Assembly: GCF_035046485.1 (NCBI RefSeq)
Contig: NC_085136.1
Location: 299,738,778 to 299,802,777 of the forward strand
Reading direction: 5' to 3'
DNA: 64,000 nucleotides
Source: Aedes albopictus
Lineage: Eukaryota; Arthropoda; Insecta; Diptera; Culicidae
A program made the position numbers and the translations under genes. The first letter of the stretch is position 1, and every line of letters begins with the position of its first letter. This document shows positions 9,600 through 21,738 of this stretch, one piece after another. The notes beneath the pieces were generated by a model. It did no database searches, was not told the DNA's origin, and saw only the letters and a program-made list of their open reading frames with translations.

Positions 9600-10205
9600 C
9601 ACTCTAATACCCCGACGGGGTATAGTTTGAGCATTTTTGTAATTTTTGTTTCGTGGAAAATCATTTTTTTTTATTTTTGACTGATATTAAGGACTGTTCT
9701 GTATAAGTCAAAACGGTTTTTGGTGTATTTTAAAGCGTATTTATATTTTTAAAAAAATCATTGAAATAATGATGTTTTAATCACCTTTTAGAAGTCATTG
9801 TTTATTTTGTATTGAATCGCTACAATTAACATATTTTAAATTTTTCCCGAATCATTCTATTCCAGTTCAATAGTTTAAGCGGGTCGAATACACTCTAAAA
9901 TTATTTTCCTTAAAATTACACGGAAAATAAAATTTTGCATGAAAAAAAAAATAAAAATAAAAATATATTAACACTAATCATAAAATCTCAAAATGTTTTC
10001 GTCTCAAAAAATCCGTGTCCCAAATAGGCATCCAGGAAAAATATAAAAGTGTGGGGATATTCAAAAATAAAAATTAGAAAAATCAAAAACCGATATTCAT
10101 GAAATCGAGAATTAAAAAGAATCATCTTCCAAAACATGTTTCAATCGATTTTAGATGACGAAAAATGATATTTAGATCAAAATCAAAAATTTGGGTATTA
10201 GAGGG
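9600..10205. mobile_element. TTAA-flanked (piggyBac-like) MITE, 606 bp
   Basis: TTAA lies on both sides (9596-9599 and 10206-10209). The ends read CACTCTAATACCC on the left and, inverted on the right, CCCTCTAATACCC. TTAA targets and CCC-type ends are typical of piggyBac-superfamily elements. The interior is AT-rich with no open frame, so it is non-autonomous. Confidence 0.7.
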
Positions 10206-10423
10206 TTAATTATGTTTACAATTTGTTTGAGTCCAAAGGAGTAATTGATATAGGACGATTGAAAGACTTCTACCCTGACGTCTACTGTTAAGAAGTTTCA
10301 AAATGGGTTGCTATAAAGATATTGAATTTTCCATAATCATAATTTGAAAATACAATGATAAAACCATACTATGATTACTTGTACACGAATGCAAACTCAT
10401 CTGGTAAAGGGTCTTAATAAATA

Positions 10424-10456
10424 TAATAAAAATAATAATAATAATAATAATAATAT
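10424..10456. repeat. (AAT)n microsatellite
   Basis: A run of AAT/ATA triplets with one interruption, lying between the TTAA element and the inverted-repeat element. Confidence 0.8.
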
Positions 10457-10519
10457 CATGCTTTTACTAATAGTGTTTCAGCAAAAAATGATCAATTTGG
10501 GCATTTTGTTTACTAATAT

Positions 10520-11399
10520 GTAGTTATTTATGTAACGAATTGCAAAAAGTTGTTTTTGCAACTTGGCACTATAATATTGAACTTTATACTTGCCGTTTAA
10601 GTGTCACTACGGCCTACTTTTCCTTACTATAAAAAGCAGTTGCATTATGATTCATAATGCAACTCATTTGGGTTGCATTATGAATCATAATGAAATTGTT
10701 TGGGCAACAACCTGTAGTTCCACGTCAAGAGCTTGAAAAACTGTGACGGTTATAGCACAGCTTACTTGATTCAAGTTTTGTGTCTTGCTTGATGGAACAC
10801 GTGGGTGATCTCGTACAACCACCTGGAAGCATGATGATGCTGATGAAAATGATCATATTACAGTGATTATTTTTTCTCATTGCAAAAAATGTTGTATGCA
10901 ACTCGTTGCAAAACTCGATTTTTACAGCACTCGTCATATTTATCCAACTCGGCAAGCCTCGTTGGATAAACGTACGACTCGTGCTGTAAAAATCATCATT
11001 TTGCAACTCGTTACATAAATAACTATTTTTTTTTCAGCACGAGTCGTACATTTTCCCAATGGAGAGTGCTGAAAAAATCGAGTTTTACATCGAGTTCCCT
11101 ACAAAATGTTATGCTATGATGTTTTTCATGATACAAACCATGTGGATTACATAATGTTCAGAATACAACTATATTTCATTATGCAACTCATTTCAGTTTC
11201 ATAACAAACAAGGGCGGAAAAGTTGATCATTATGATACCAAAATGAGTTGTAAGTATAAAATCAAAATTTTGATACTGAATTGCAAAACTCGATTTTTTC
11301 AACACTCTTCGTATTTATCCAACTCGGCAAGCCTCGTTGGAGAAATGTACGACTCGTTCTGAAAAACATCTTTATGAAACTCGTTACATAAATAACTAT
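10520..11399. mobile_element. Inverted-repeat element with internal palindromes
   Basis: The left end AGTTATTTATGTAACGA recurs inverted at the right end (TCGTTACATAAATAACT, 11380-11397) and once internally at about 11010-11026. A segment built around CTCGGCAAGCCTCGTTGG is present twice, near 10948 and 11318, each within a partial hairpin (GACTCGTGCTGTAAAAAT against ATTTTTACAGCACTCGTC). A separate near-palindrome around TTGCATTATGATTCATAATG lies at 10645-10690. There is no open frame. It may be two overlapping copies of one foldback MITE. I found no clear TSD. Confidence 0.5.
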
Positions 11400-13079
11400 T
11401 TTGTTCAATATTTTGCGATCAATATATTTAAATAAAGATGATGAAGCTACAATCGAACAAAAATGTTTGCATTGATATAAACATACTTTCTTGCTACTTG
11501 GAATGAAATGTTTATATCAGACAATCGAGTTTAAAGTTTGAAAACATTTATTCAAAACAAGAATTCAGCATGTGGTAGAGGATTAACTTTCAATAATGTA
11601 ACGTCCGAGCATGCATTCGGATGCCCTTAACAACAGCACCTTCATAATCCCCAGCAATTTGAGCTCGTGCTATTAGCGAAAGGTGAACTTTTCTAGTCCA
11701 TTTCTTTGTCTTTCTTTGTGTCAGACAACGAAAACTCAGAGTGACTTCTAATTGGCCCTGTTTGATGCCGAGTCAAATATTGACCCGACACACCGTCCTC
11801 GTGCGCTCCTCCCTTAGGATTAGTGAGAGAGAGAGATAGAGGCTAAATTTCTAAGGACCTAAGCAGCACGGCCGCATAAGTGACTTGCACCTCATCCAGG
11901 TCAAATAAAACCCAAGCCACCATTCTGACACCTTTTTATGTTGATTTCTGTGAAATTATTGTAATTAGCCGCTCGGTTTCGTTTGGTTGCCGTTTTTCCC
12001 GGGAAGCCAATCAAACATCTCCCTCCATGCCAACAGGAGGAAAAAAAGGTGAAATCTAACAAATTAACACCTGACTGGGGGCTGCCGCCTTCGAAACACA
12101 ACTCGACGTTGCATCAGGGCTGTTAATTTCGGGACATGAACAAAGGCATCGGGCCGGTTGCAATCTGCAGGCAGATTACCTACGCGGTTTTGTTGCAATA
12201 AAATCATAAGAATGGGAAACCGCCACTAGATACTGCTGCTGCTGAGGCTGATGCTGCAGCAGCGGCATCCATCAGAGTGGGGCGGCCTTTTGTTTCTGGT
12301 TCAATTCATCGCACAAACGAGATCCGGATGTTGGGCTGATTTGGCGCGGCTGCCCTCCAATTACAGTGATCATCATCCTACGAAGCGAGCCGCGCTCGTT
12401 TGAATTGAAGATCAGCCGCGAAAGTAGTCCTCGGGTGCGATTTTCCAGGAAAAGTCAGCGCATCATGATGTGAAAATAATCGCGCTTCCTCATCGGCAGG
12501 CTGATGTTTTTGTTTTCGTACTTATAGGTACATATCCCCGAAAGCGATACTTTACGACGCTAACTCGCGCGGTACATTGTTACAATTAGTCAACAATCAC
12601 CATAAATTAATGATCACGGCATGCAACCGCATTTTCAATGGCCACCTTCCGTAGCAGCCAGCCGATCAGCTCCGTTAGGGCAGCAGCATAGGCGTACATA
12701 GGCGTAGGTGCTAGAACGTCTAGTGCAGGAAGTGCAAACCTAAGCAGATAAGCAACTAACACTAGCCCTAGTCAACGGTGGGGAAACAGAAAGGGTACTG
12801 GGGGTTCTAAGGATATCTCAAACCGATGATGAACTGAGCAAATATGTACTATCGTTGATGCGAATATCATCGACACGGCCCACGAAGAAGCAAGTACTGC
12901 GGTGCGTGATGACGTGTTCATTCACGACAAAGTTGTGGTTCAATATCTTTGGAGAGAAGGTATGGATTGGGTTGGTCATGTCAGCTTGGAAATTTTCAGG
13001 AAGTGGCAGTGATTCCAGAGAGTCCCGAGTGGCCTTGACCAGGATCAAGAATCAGTCGGAGATGATAACATCTGAGTAA
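11400..13079. other. Intergenic DNA, possibly single-copy
   Basis: Base composition is more balanced than in the neighbouring TE-rich sequence, and no element ends are visible. A GAGA run (about 11827-11840) and CTGCTGCTG/CAGCAG tracts (12230-12265) occur. At 12818-13048 the minus strand has a 76-codon frame with coding-like base choice, including FFVGRVDDIRIND, which faintly recalls the end of laminin-G/concanavalin-like domains. It has no start or splice context I can defend and could be a dead exon. No regulatory site is evident. Confidence 0.4.
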
Positions 13080-15070
13080 CTGCAGTTCCATTGGTAATTC
13101 CTCCAGAAGTTCCTTCGGGAATTACTTGAGGAACTGCTTCGGGCTTTCCTGAATTTTTTAGGGGTTTCTTCGAAAATTTCTTGAGTAATTCCATTGGGGT
13201 TTACAAAAGGAGTTTCTTTGAGAATTCCAGTTAGTGTTCCTTCGGGAATTCAGGTAATCCATCAGGAATTCAATCAGATTTTTTTCCAGGTGCACCCTTA
13301 GAAATTTGTTTAGTAGTTCCATCCTGGGAGATGCTTCAGGAGATCCTCCCGTGAATTCCTGCAGGAGTTGCATAGAGCAGGGGTTCTCAAACTTTTCCAG
13401 CTGAAGTAGAACATGGCCGACAATATCATTTTTTTATCAAAGCATTTATAAAAATATCGCCCAAGCCTTCGCGACCCACCAAAAATCAGCCCTGACTCAT
13501 AGTTTGAGAAACGCTGACATAGAGAATCCCTCCAGAAGTTCCTTCGGAAATTATTCCAGGAGTTTTTCGAGGATTCCTTGAGGATTCCATTGGATTTTAC
13601 TTAAGGAGTTCCATCGAGAATTCCATGGGAAACTCCTCCAGATGCTTCCTCGGGAATTCCCTTAGGAGTTCCATCGAGAGTTCCTTCAGAAGATCTATGA
13701 GAAATACCCCTAGGAGTTCCTTCGGAAAATGTCTTCTGTGGTTCCTTCGGCATTTTTCCCGGGAGTCCCTTCGGGAATTACTCCAGGGATTGCTTTGGGA
13801 ATTCCTCAAGAAGTTCTTTTGAGAATTGATCTAGGTCTTCCTTCGAAATTTACTCCAGGTGTTCTTTCGGGAATTGCTCCATCAAGATTTCCTCCAGGTG
13901 ATCTTCCTATATTTTCTCTGGGGGGGTCCCTCAAGAGTTCCTACGAAAATTCCTCCAAGTATTCAGACAAGAACTGCATTGGGAGTTCCTTCATGAATTA
14001 TTCCAGATATTGCTGCCAAAATTCCTCCGGATTTCCTTCAGGAATTTCTTCAGCTTTTCCTTGAGAAATTCTTGTAAGAGTTATATCGGGAGTTCCTCCA
14101 GGAGTTCTTTCGAAATTTCTTGAGGAGTAACGTTGAGAATTTCATTAGGTGTTCTTTCGGGAATTGCTTTAAGAGTTCCATCGCGAAATCTTCCAGGTGT
14201 TTTTTTTTTCATCGTGTTTTCCTTAACAATATTTCTTTGGGAATTCTTCCTGGAGTTCTGTCGGAAATTCCTTCAAAAATTGAAATTTTTTACAGGAATT
14301 ATCAAAGGAATTTCATCGGCAATTCCTTCAGCAGTTCCTGCGAGGATTTCTCCAAAAATGCCATCGGGAATTTCTCCCTGAAACAACTCCTGGAGCGATT
14401 CTTCAGCTATAAAGTAATTCCGCCTAAAATAAATTTTGACCGGAAATAGCCAAACAGAGAGACAATTTTTCAGGAAAAAAGTTTTCCTAAGGAACTGTTG
14501 AAGAAATTCTGGAAGAAATTCCTTGAATGATTCCCGAATCAATTGCTGGAGGAATCCCGATGAAACTCCCAATAAAATTCCTAGAGGATTTATTAATGGA
14601 ATTCCTGGAGGAATTCCGAATGAACTTCCTGAAGGAGAATGCCTCATAAAACTCTGGGAAAAAATCAGAATAGAGCTCCAGCAGGAATTCCCAATGGATT
14701 TTCTGGAGGAATTCACTATGGAACTCCTGGAGGATTTTTTAAGAAACTTTTAAAGAAATTGTTGAAGGAATCAGGTACAGGATAAATTCTCGAAAAACCT
14801 GAGAAAATTTTTTGGGAACTTCTTGAGAAATTTCCTTAAGTAGTGTTGGAGAAATTTTCGAAGAAACTCCTGAACCTGAACTTGGAGGAATTTCCGTTGT
14901 CCGGGAGTGGTTCTAGAAAAAAAATTGAAAGTATTCGAAATGCAACTCCTTGCGAAATTCCTTACGGAACTCCCAACTCTAGTGGATGTTTCGAAGCGAC
15001 GTTCGGAGGATTCATAAATAGTATTTCTAGAGGATTCCACAAATTCAAAACAGGGAATTCTTACTAAAGA
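13080..15070. repeat. 24-bp GGAATTCC quasi-tandem repeat block
   Basis: The sequence consists of diverged repeats of a roughly 24-bp unit of the type GGAGTTCCTTCGGGAATTCC, with the palindromic GGAATTCC core recurring. Because 24 is a multiple of three, several frames on both strands stay open for 70-150 codons and give low-complexity products rich in NSRR, EFL or GIPP. I do not regard these as genes. A 139-bp hAT-type MITE is inserted at 13378-13516. The right end fades out at about 15070. Confidence 0.85.
13378..13516. mobile_element. hAT-type MITE, 139 bp
   Basis: The ends are CAGGGGTTCTCAAAC and, inverted on the right, CAGCGTTTCTCAAAC. The flanking 8-bp sequences GCATAGAG and ACATAGAG match at seven of eight positions, as expected for a hAT TSD. 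No coding capacity. Confidence 0.78.
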
Positions 15071-15764
15071 AATCTTAGAAAGGTTTCCTGTAATGAGAAG
15101 ATCAGAAAAAGTTTCTGCCGGAGGATTCCCAGAACAAGTTCTGCGCCAGAAAAGTTTATGTGCACCGCACCTTCAGCGATCGGTTTCCGGATGAAATTTC
15201 ACAATTTTCGCAGATAATTCATGATTTTATTGACCACACTAGCGGCTGCTTGGAATTCGGATATTCAATTCCAAATTCCAGTAATGATTAATGATTTATG
15301 ATGTTTTTGATTTATGATGTTAATTCCGATTGAGATTCCATCCGCGATTACGGATCCGTTAACGCTGAAATCGAAGTCGAAGTCGACGCAGCATTGTGGC
15401 TTCCGCTTAACCTTCTTCGGGCATTAAAAAAAAGTTACGAATAATGTATTGGGGTCATTATGACCCAGAAATTCAAACTCTTTTAGAATGATGATTTTTC
15501 CACCAATTCAAATGACCAATGTCTTTTTTGATAGATAATTTCGTCAAGAATCTGTTGATACGTCGAAACAGTGGTTCCGGGAATATTGGCCACCAGGAAT
15601 CTGCTACACAGGGCACCATGTCGGACGTGTGGGATAGCACTACATTTTGCCATTAGTTGGGGAACCCAGCCAGCAATTTGGTTGCTATATTGAAATTGCA
15701 ACTGAAATAGTCACACATATATAGCACCAAAGCAATCGTATTCAATGCACGAAACAGGCATATA
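15071..15764. other. Intergenic DNA with a one-ended TTAA element
   Basis: TTAACCTTCTTCGGGCAT begins at 15407, and the palindrome GGGTCATTATGACCC lies at 15461-15475. Both resemble the 83-bp TTAA elements at 40744 and 45147, but no right end is visible. A 72-codon minus-strand frame (15483-15701) has no recognised similarity. Several GATTCCG/CGAAGTCGAAGTCG short repeats lie at 15330-15390. Confidence 0.5.
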
Positions 15765-15899
15765 CACTACCCGCCATAAATATGGAATCGCATCTTCTAG
15801 TATTGCAACACCCCAATTGAATATTGCAGCACCCCAAAAAGTTTGGCATCACCTGAAAACCTTATGATTTACTAAACTATATCTCATAAACCGTATCCT

Positions 15900-17345
15900 C
15901 TGTAAAGTTTAGACCTTCAGCAAAGTTGTTCAGCGGGTTTATGACCTTTAAATGGTGAAATGTTTGGTACGTAATTCCGCCGCTATGTGGCGCTAGTGTG
16001 CATTTACAATGAAGTATTTTGACATGGTTTATCTCATGATTCTGACCACCTAGAATGTTCGTGTCTTCAGCAGTGTTAATCAGAAGGTCTATGGCTATTA
16101 AATGGTGGTAATTTTAATGCGTAATTCCGCCGCTATGTGGCGCTAGTGTGCATTTACAATGAAGTATTTTGACATGGTTTATCTCAAGATTCTTACCACC
16201 TAGAATGTTCGTGTCTTCAGCAATGTTGATCAGAAGGTCTATGGCTATCAAATGGTGGTAATTTTAATGCGTAATTCCGCCGCTATGTGGCGCTAGTGTG
16301 CATTTACAATGAAGTATTTTGACATGGTTTATCTCAAGATTCTTACCACCTAGAATGTTCGTGTCTTCAGCAATGTTGATCAGAAGGTCTATGGCTATCA
16401 AATGGTGGTAGTTTTAGTGCGTAATTCCGCCGCTATGTGGCGCTAGTGTGCATTTACAATGAAGTATTTTGACATGGTTTATCTCATGATTCTGACCACC
16501 TAGAATGTTCGTGTCTTCAGCAGTGTTAATCAGAAGGTCTATGGCTATTAAATGGTGGTAATTTTAATGCGTAATTCCGCCGCTATGTGGCGCTAGTGTG
16601 CATTTACAATGAAGTATTTTGACATGGTTTATCTCAAGATTCTTACCACCTAGAATGTTCGTGTCTTCAGCAATGTTAATCAGAAGGTCTATGGCTATCA
16701 AATGGTGGTAGTTTTAGTGCGTAATTCCGCCGCTATGTGGCGCTAGTGTGCATTTACAATGAAGTACTTTTACATGGTTTATCTCATGATTCTGACCACC
16801 TAGAATGTTCGTGTCTTCAACAATGTTGATTATAAGGTCTATGGCTATCAAATGGTAGTAAGTTTAGTGCGTAATTCCGCCGCTATGTGTCGCCAGTGTG
16901 CATTTAAAATGAAATACTTTGACATGGTTTATCTCAAGATTCTGACCACCTAGAATGTTTTTGTCTTTAGCAAAGTTGGTGATGCCAGTGTTCATTTAAA
17001 ACGAAGTACTTTGACATGGTTTATTTCAAGATTCTGACCACCTAGAAAGTTCGTGTCTTCAGCAAAGTTGATCAGAAGGTCTATAGCTATCAAATGGTAG
17101 TAAGTTTGTTGCGTAATTTCGCCGCTAGGTGGCGCCAGTGCGCATTTACAATGAAGTACTTTAACATGGTTTATCTTATGATTCTGACCACGTAGAAAGT
17201 TCGTGTCTTCAGCCAAGTTTGTCAGGCGGTCTATGGGTATCAAATGGTGATAAGTTTAGTGCGTAATTCCGCCACTATGTGGCGCCACTGTGCATTTACA
17301 ACAAAGTACTTCGAAATGGTTTATCTCATAATTCTGACCACCTAG
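15900..17345 (+). repeat. 150-bp tandem repeat array, left arm
   Basis: The phrase GTAATTCCGCCGCTATGTGG recurs at 15971, 16121, 16271, 16421, 16571, 16721 and 16871, exactly 150 bp apart. It then appears, more diverged, near 17112 and 17262 after a partly deleted unit. Each unit also carries GGCGCTAGTGTGCATTTA, ATTCTGACCACCTAGAA and a motif close to GTGTCTTCAGCAAAGTTGAT. The middle copies are nearly identical, which suggests recent local amplification. Confidence 0.92.
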
Positions 17346-19884
17346 ACCTACCTGTGCGCCGACTATATTTTGCTCGGCGGCAGTGTGATAGCCATTTATG
17401 GCCGGCGGCGGTGGCGTCACGCCGGTGGCAGCTTTCGGCAGCGTGAATCGGCGTGACCAAAATTTGACCATAATGTTACATTGACAAAGCAAACAAGTTA
17501 TCATTACACTCTATAATTTGTAGTCTGAGCTATTTCATGACCATTGATGACATAAACTATTGATTGAATGAGCACCTTTTGTAAGTCCTGTTCAGATCCG
17601 TCGCTGCGACCAGTGATAAGACCTATTGTGACAATACTCGCATCCTTAGAGTAGTTCATGTTGCAATACTGCATTGCAATTGAAGGCAATACAATAGAGA
17701 TTTTGCTGCAATTTTTGTTTCATTTATTTAGAGGGAAGGAATCTCGTTTCTTCTGGGAGGAATCTCAGAGAGAATGCCAGGAGGCACCTTGAAAGAAACT
17801 GGAGAAATCCATGAAGAAAATTCTGGGCTTATCTCTGCAGGAACTGCTGTATGAAATCCTGAAGGAACTACTGCAGAAATCTCTGGTGGTTCAAGAGTCT
17901 GTCTTAGAGAGATCCCTGCAGAAACTTCTAAAGGAATCCATGATTGAAATTTTCGAGGAATTTCAGAATCCAGGAGGATTCCATAAATGAATTCAAGAAG
18001 AAATCCTAAGGGATTTACAGCAGAAATCCTCGAAGGAATGCCAGCGGGAATTTCCAAGGGAATTCGAGAAGGAATCCTTTAAGCAAGGATTTCTAGGAGG
18101 AATCAACGAAAAATATCCAGGAAAAATCCCGAAAGATTTTCCAGCAGGAAACGTCAAAAGAATTCAAGTGGGAGTTTAGAAGAAAATTAGAAAAAGAGTC
18201 CCCGAAGGAATTCTAAGAGGAATCAACGAAAATTACCTTAGAGGTATTTCTGGAGGAATTCCAGGAGAAATCCCTGAGAGAATTCTAGGAGGAATCCCCG
18301 AAGGAATTATAAGAGGAATCCTCAAAAGTTTTTTAAGAGGAATTGCCATAGGAAGTCAGAAGGAATCCCCGAAGAAATTCAAGAAGGAATCCTCGAAGGA
18401 ACTCTATGAAGAATCCACGAATTCTAGAAAGAATTTCCGAAGGAATTCTTGGAAAAATCACCGAATAAATTCAAGAAGGAAACCCTGAAGGAATTCCGGG
18501 AGGAATTCCATGGAGAATTTAAGGAATTCCAGGAGGAATTTCCGAAAAAAAAATAAAAGAGGAATCACCAGAGGAATTTCAAGAGTAAACTTCAAAGTTA
18601 TTCCAGGAGGAGTTCCCGTGTGAATTTTAGGAGGAATCTCCGAGGGAATATCAGGAGGAATACCCAAAGAAATTTCATGAAGAACCCGTGGATAAAATTG
18701 AAAAGGAATCTTCGAAGGAATTTTAGGGGGAATCCCCAAAGGCATTTCAGGAGGAATCCCCGCAGGAATTTCAAGAGCAAATCCCGAAAATAATCCTGCG
18801 TGAATCCCAAAGGAATTCCAGCAATTACCCACAAAAAAATTCCAGCAGGACTCCAGAGGGAACTCCCAAGGGAATTTGGGTAAGAATCTCCAAAGGATTT
18901 CAATAATGGATCAAAGAAAAATATCCTCTGAAAGAGTTCCAGGAGAAATTCGTGATGGAATTCTAAGAGGAATCACCGAAGGAATTCCAAGAGAAATCCC
19001 CAAATGAATTCCAGAAGAAATTTCCCAAGGAATTCCAGTAGGAAACCCCGAAGGAATTCTAGGTGGAATCCCCGGAGGAATTCAATGAGAAATTTCTGGA
19101 GCAATCTCCGGAGAAATTCGAAGAGGAATCACAACAGAAATCCCATGAAGAAACTCCAAAGGAAATCCAGGAAGAACCTCCGCAGTAATTGCTGTAGGAG
19201 TTCCCGTAGAAATTCCAGGGGGAATCCCCGACGGAATGTCAGGAGGAATCCCCGAAGAAATTTCAAGAGGAATCCTTGAAGGAAGTTCAGCAGAAATTTC
19301 CGAAAGAACTCGAGGATCAATCCCCGAATTAATTCCAGGACAAATCCCCAAAAGAACTCTAGGAGGAGACCCCGAAGGAATTCCAAAAGAAATCTCCAAA
19401 AGAATTCAAGGAGAAATCTCCGAAGGAATCCATGAAGAAAATCCAGAATGAATACTTCGACGGAACTCCTGAAGGATATCCTGAAGAAATTTCAAAAGAA
19501 ATCTCCGATGAAATTACAGGAGAAATCCTTGCAGGAATCCCAGGGGGAAGAGGAAACCCCATAGGAAGTTCAGAAGGAATCTCCGAAGAAACTCTATGAG
19601 AAATACCCGAAGAAATTCCAGGAGGACTCCTGGAGGAATTCTATGAGGAATTCCTGGAGGAAATCAAGGAGGAATCTCCGCAGGAATTCTAAAAGAAATC
19701 ATCGAAGAAATTCCAGGAGGAAACCCGGAAGGGATTTTAAGAGAAATCCATGACAGCGTATCAGGAGAAATCCCCGAAAGAATTTCAAGAGGAATCCTTG
19801 AAGAAATGCAACATTAATTTTGTTTGTGCACTGATCACCGGCGCGAAAAATAAAAACCGGCGGCGTGACAAACTGCGGCGTATG
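17346..19884 (+). mobile_element. 24-bp-repeat mobile element, copy 1 (at the foldback apex)
   Basis: The head CCTGTGCGCCGACTATATTT is followed by GC-rich CGGCGG/GGCGTGA sequence to about 17465. The tail, 19815-19884, has TTTTGTTTGTGCACTGATCA, GGCGCG and GCGGCGTATGG. Both ends match the ends of the larger element at 48755-54844 in reverse orientation. The core, 17740-19810, consists of 24-bp repeats of the type AAGGAATTCCAGGAGGAATC. Bases 17466-17735 are unique AT-rich sequence. The tail is shorter than in copy 2, so it is probably end-truncated. It is bounded on both sides by CCTA-containing sequence of the repeat arms. Confidence 0.72.
17740..19810 (-). repeat. 24-bp quasi-tandem repeat core of copy 1
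   Basis: Diverged 24-bp units with alternating GGAATTCC and GAGGAATCCCCGAA phrases fill this interval. Long low-complexity frames occur on both strands (for example 18458-18832 minus, rich in GIPPEIP, and 19004-19279 plus, rich in RRNSRRN). They follow from the period of 24 bp and carry no start context or domain. Confidence 0.88.
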
Positions 19885-20740
19885 GCCTAGGTGATCAGAA
19901 TCATGAGATAAACCATGTCAAAGTACTTCGTTTTAAATGCACACTGGCACCACATAACGACGAAATTACCCACTAAACTTACCACCATTTGATAGCCATA
20001 GACCGTCTGATCAGCATTGCCGTAGACAAGAACATTCTAGGTGGTCAGAATCATGAGATAAACCTTGTCAAAGTACTTCGTTGTAAATGCACACTGGCGC
20101 CTCATAGCGGCGGAATTACGCACTAAACTTACTACCATTTGATAGCCATAGACCAGCTGACCATCTTTGATGAAGGCAAGAACTTTCTAGGTGGTCAAAA
20201 TCATGAGATAAACCATGCCAAAGTACTTCGTTTTAAATGTACACTGGTGCCACATAGCGGTGAAATTACGCACTAAACTTATCACCATTTGATAGCCATA
20301 TACCGTCTGATCAACTTTGCTAAAGACACGAACTTTCTGTGGTCAGAATCATGAGCTAACCCATGTCAAAATACTTCGTTTTAAACGCACACTGGTGCCA
20401 CCTAGCGGCGGAATTACGCACTAAACTTACCACCATTTGATAGACATAGCCCGTCTGATTAACTTTGCTGAATACACGAACTTTCTAGGTGGTCAGAATC
20501 ATGAGATAAACCATATCAAAGTACTTCGTTGTAAATGCACACTGGCGCCACATAGCGGCGGAATTACGCACTGAACTTACCACCATTTGATAGCCGTAGA
20601 CCGTCTGAGATAAACCATGTCAAAGTACTTCGTTTTAAATGCACACTGGCGCCACATAGCGGCGGAATTAAGCACTGAACTTACCACCATTTGATAGCCA
20701 TAGACCGTCTGATCAACTTTGCTGAAGGTCTAAACTATGC
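19885..20740 (-). repeat. 150-bp tandem repeat array, right arm
   Basis: About five to six units of the same repeat as the left arm, in inverted orientation. They are recognised by GCGGCGGAATTACGCACT, TTTGATAGCCATAGACC and GTACTTCGTTGTAAATGCAC. One unit is shortened near 20600. The units are more diverged than those of the left arm. Confidence 0.88.
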
Positions 20741-20880
20741 AGGGGATACGGTTTTTAAGATACAGTTCAGAAAGTGATGAAGTCTTCAGGTGATGCCAAA
20801 CTTTCTGGGGGTGCTGCAATATTCAACTGGGGTGTTGCAATACTAGGCGATACGGTTCCATATTTATGGCGGGTAGTGTA

Positions 20881-21735
20881 CATACTAAAGTGGAGGCCAT
20901 ATCGAAACATATATACGATTTCTGCGATTCCATCCAACATAATTTACGATTTCTCGAAAAATTTCTACGATTTCGCTGATTTTATCCGTCTAAATATACG
21001 ATTATGCATGATCTTTTTACGATTGAGAATACCAATATACGATTCAAGATTTTCAAATAAAAAAAACAAATGGTGTTCAGTGGGAATCGAACTTAGGTCC
21101 TTTGATTGAGAACTGCGCGTTATCTCTATTGGCTATATTGCCAAGCTGAAAATAGAGAGTTCAAAGTGAATGGCATGAAAACAATAAAAATAAGCATGAT
21201 ACGGTGCGAGATTTGTGGTGGGACCGTTGTTGTTGTGTATTGAGTGACACCAAAAGTGGTACCGTGCAAGAGGCCCGGAATTCACATCGTTGTTGGAATC
21301 TATACATCACTTATTGTAAGTCATCTGCTAGTATGAAAACCTATATATTTGGTTGAAATTATTGCTACCATGGTTGGAATGTGTCAACAACAACAAATTT
21401 TTGTTGAATACCATTTTTTCTTTTTCTCCACCATACAAGTATGTAAACAAAACCATTTACGATTTCCGAGATTAAGATTCGACTATTAAAAGTGCAGTAA
21501 CAATCATATGCGACTGTAAAAATGAATATACGATTTCATTCACTTCGTATACGACGCAAGTGTGACGCAAACGATCAATATACAACATTGTTATGGTTGT
21601 ATACGATTTCATCGATTTTGATCATACCTTTAGGTAGCAAGCTCGATTTAACAGATTCATATACGATGTGAAGCGACGATTTCCACGATTCAAAGAAATC
21701 ATATATACGATGCTAGCGAACTTGTAGCTTGACAC
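20881..21735. other. Non-coding DNA rich in TATACGATTT phrases, with a tRNA-like SINE head
   Basis: ATACGATTT and similar words recur irregularly from 20915 to 21720 and again at 23033-23255, on both sides of the element at 21739-23029, so that element interrupted this sequence. On the minus strand at about 21150-21073 there is a tRNA-like segment with a B-box-like AAGTTCGATTCCCA; it is probably the head of a decayed SINE. No gene is seen. Confidence 0.5.
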
Positions 21736-21738
21736 TAA

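Larger units (their letters stand above)
15765..20878. mobile_element. 5.1-kb TA-flanked foldback element with 150-bp repeat arms
   Basis: The ends CACTACCCGCCATAAATA are inverted copies of each other and sit next to TA on both sides (15763-15764 and 20879-20880), as for Tc1/mariner-type insertion. Similarity between the ends continues inward for about 180 bp with substitutions. Beyond that, both arms are tandem arrays of one 150-bp unit in opposite orientation: 15900-17345 on the left, 19885-20740 on the right. The centre (17346-19884) is filled by another element carrying 24-bp repeats. No transposase is present. A transcript of the whole would form a very long hairpin. Confidence 0.85.

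Noticed and set aside
10645..10690. Short palindrome as a protein-binding operator
   Set aside because: It is inside an inverted-repeat element and more simply explained as part of its foldback structure.
12818..13079. Opposite-strand frames with coding-like composition (minus: RSTCFFVGRVDDIRIND)
   Set aside because: The resemblance to a laminin-G-type domain end is too weak, and there is no start or splice context; kept only as a comment in the intergenic entry.
15483..15701. 72-codon minus-strand frame (LVANIPGTTVSTYQQ...)
   Set aside because: The composition is normal, but no family is recognised and no start or splice context supports it.
18458..19399. Proline/isoleucine-rich and arginine/asparagine-rich proteins of 80-125 codons
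   Set aside because: They come from the 24-bp repeat period, occur in several frames at once and have no domain.
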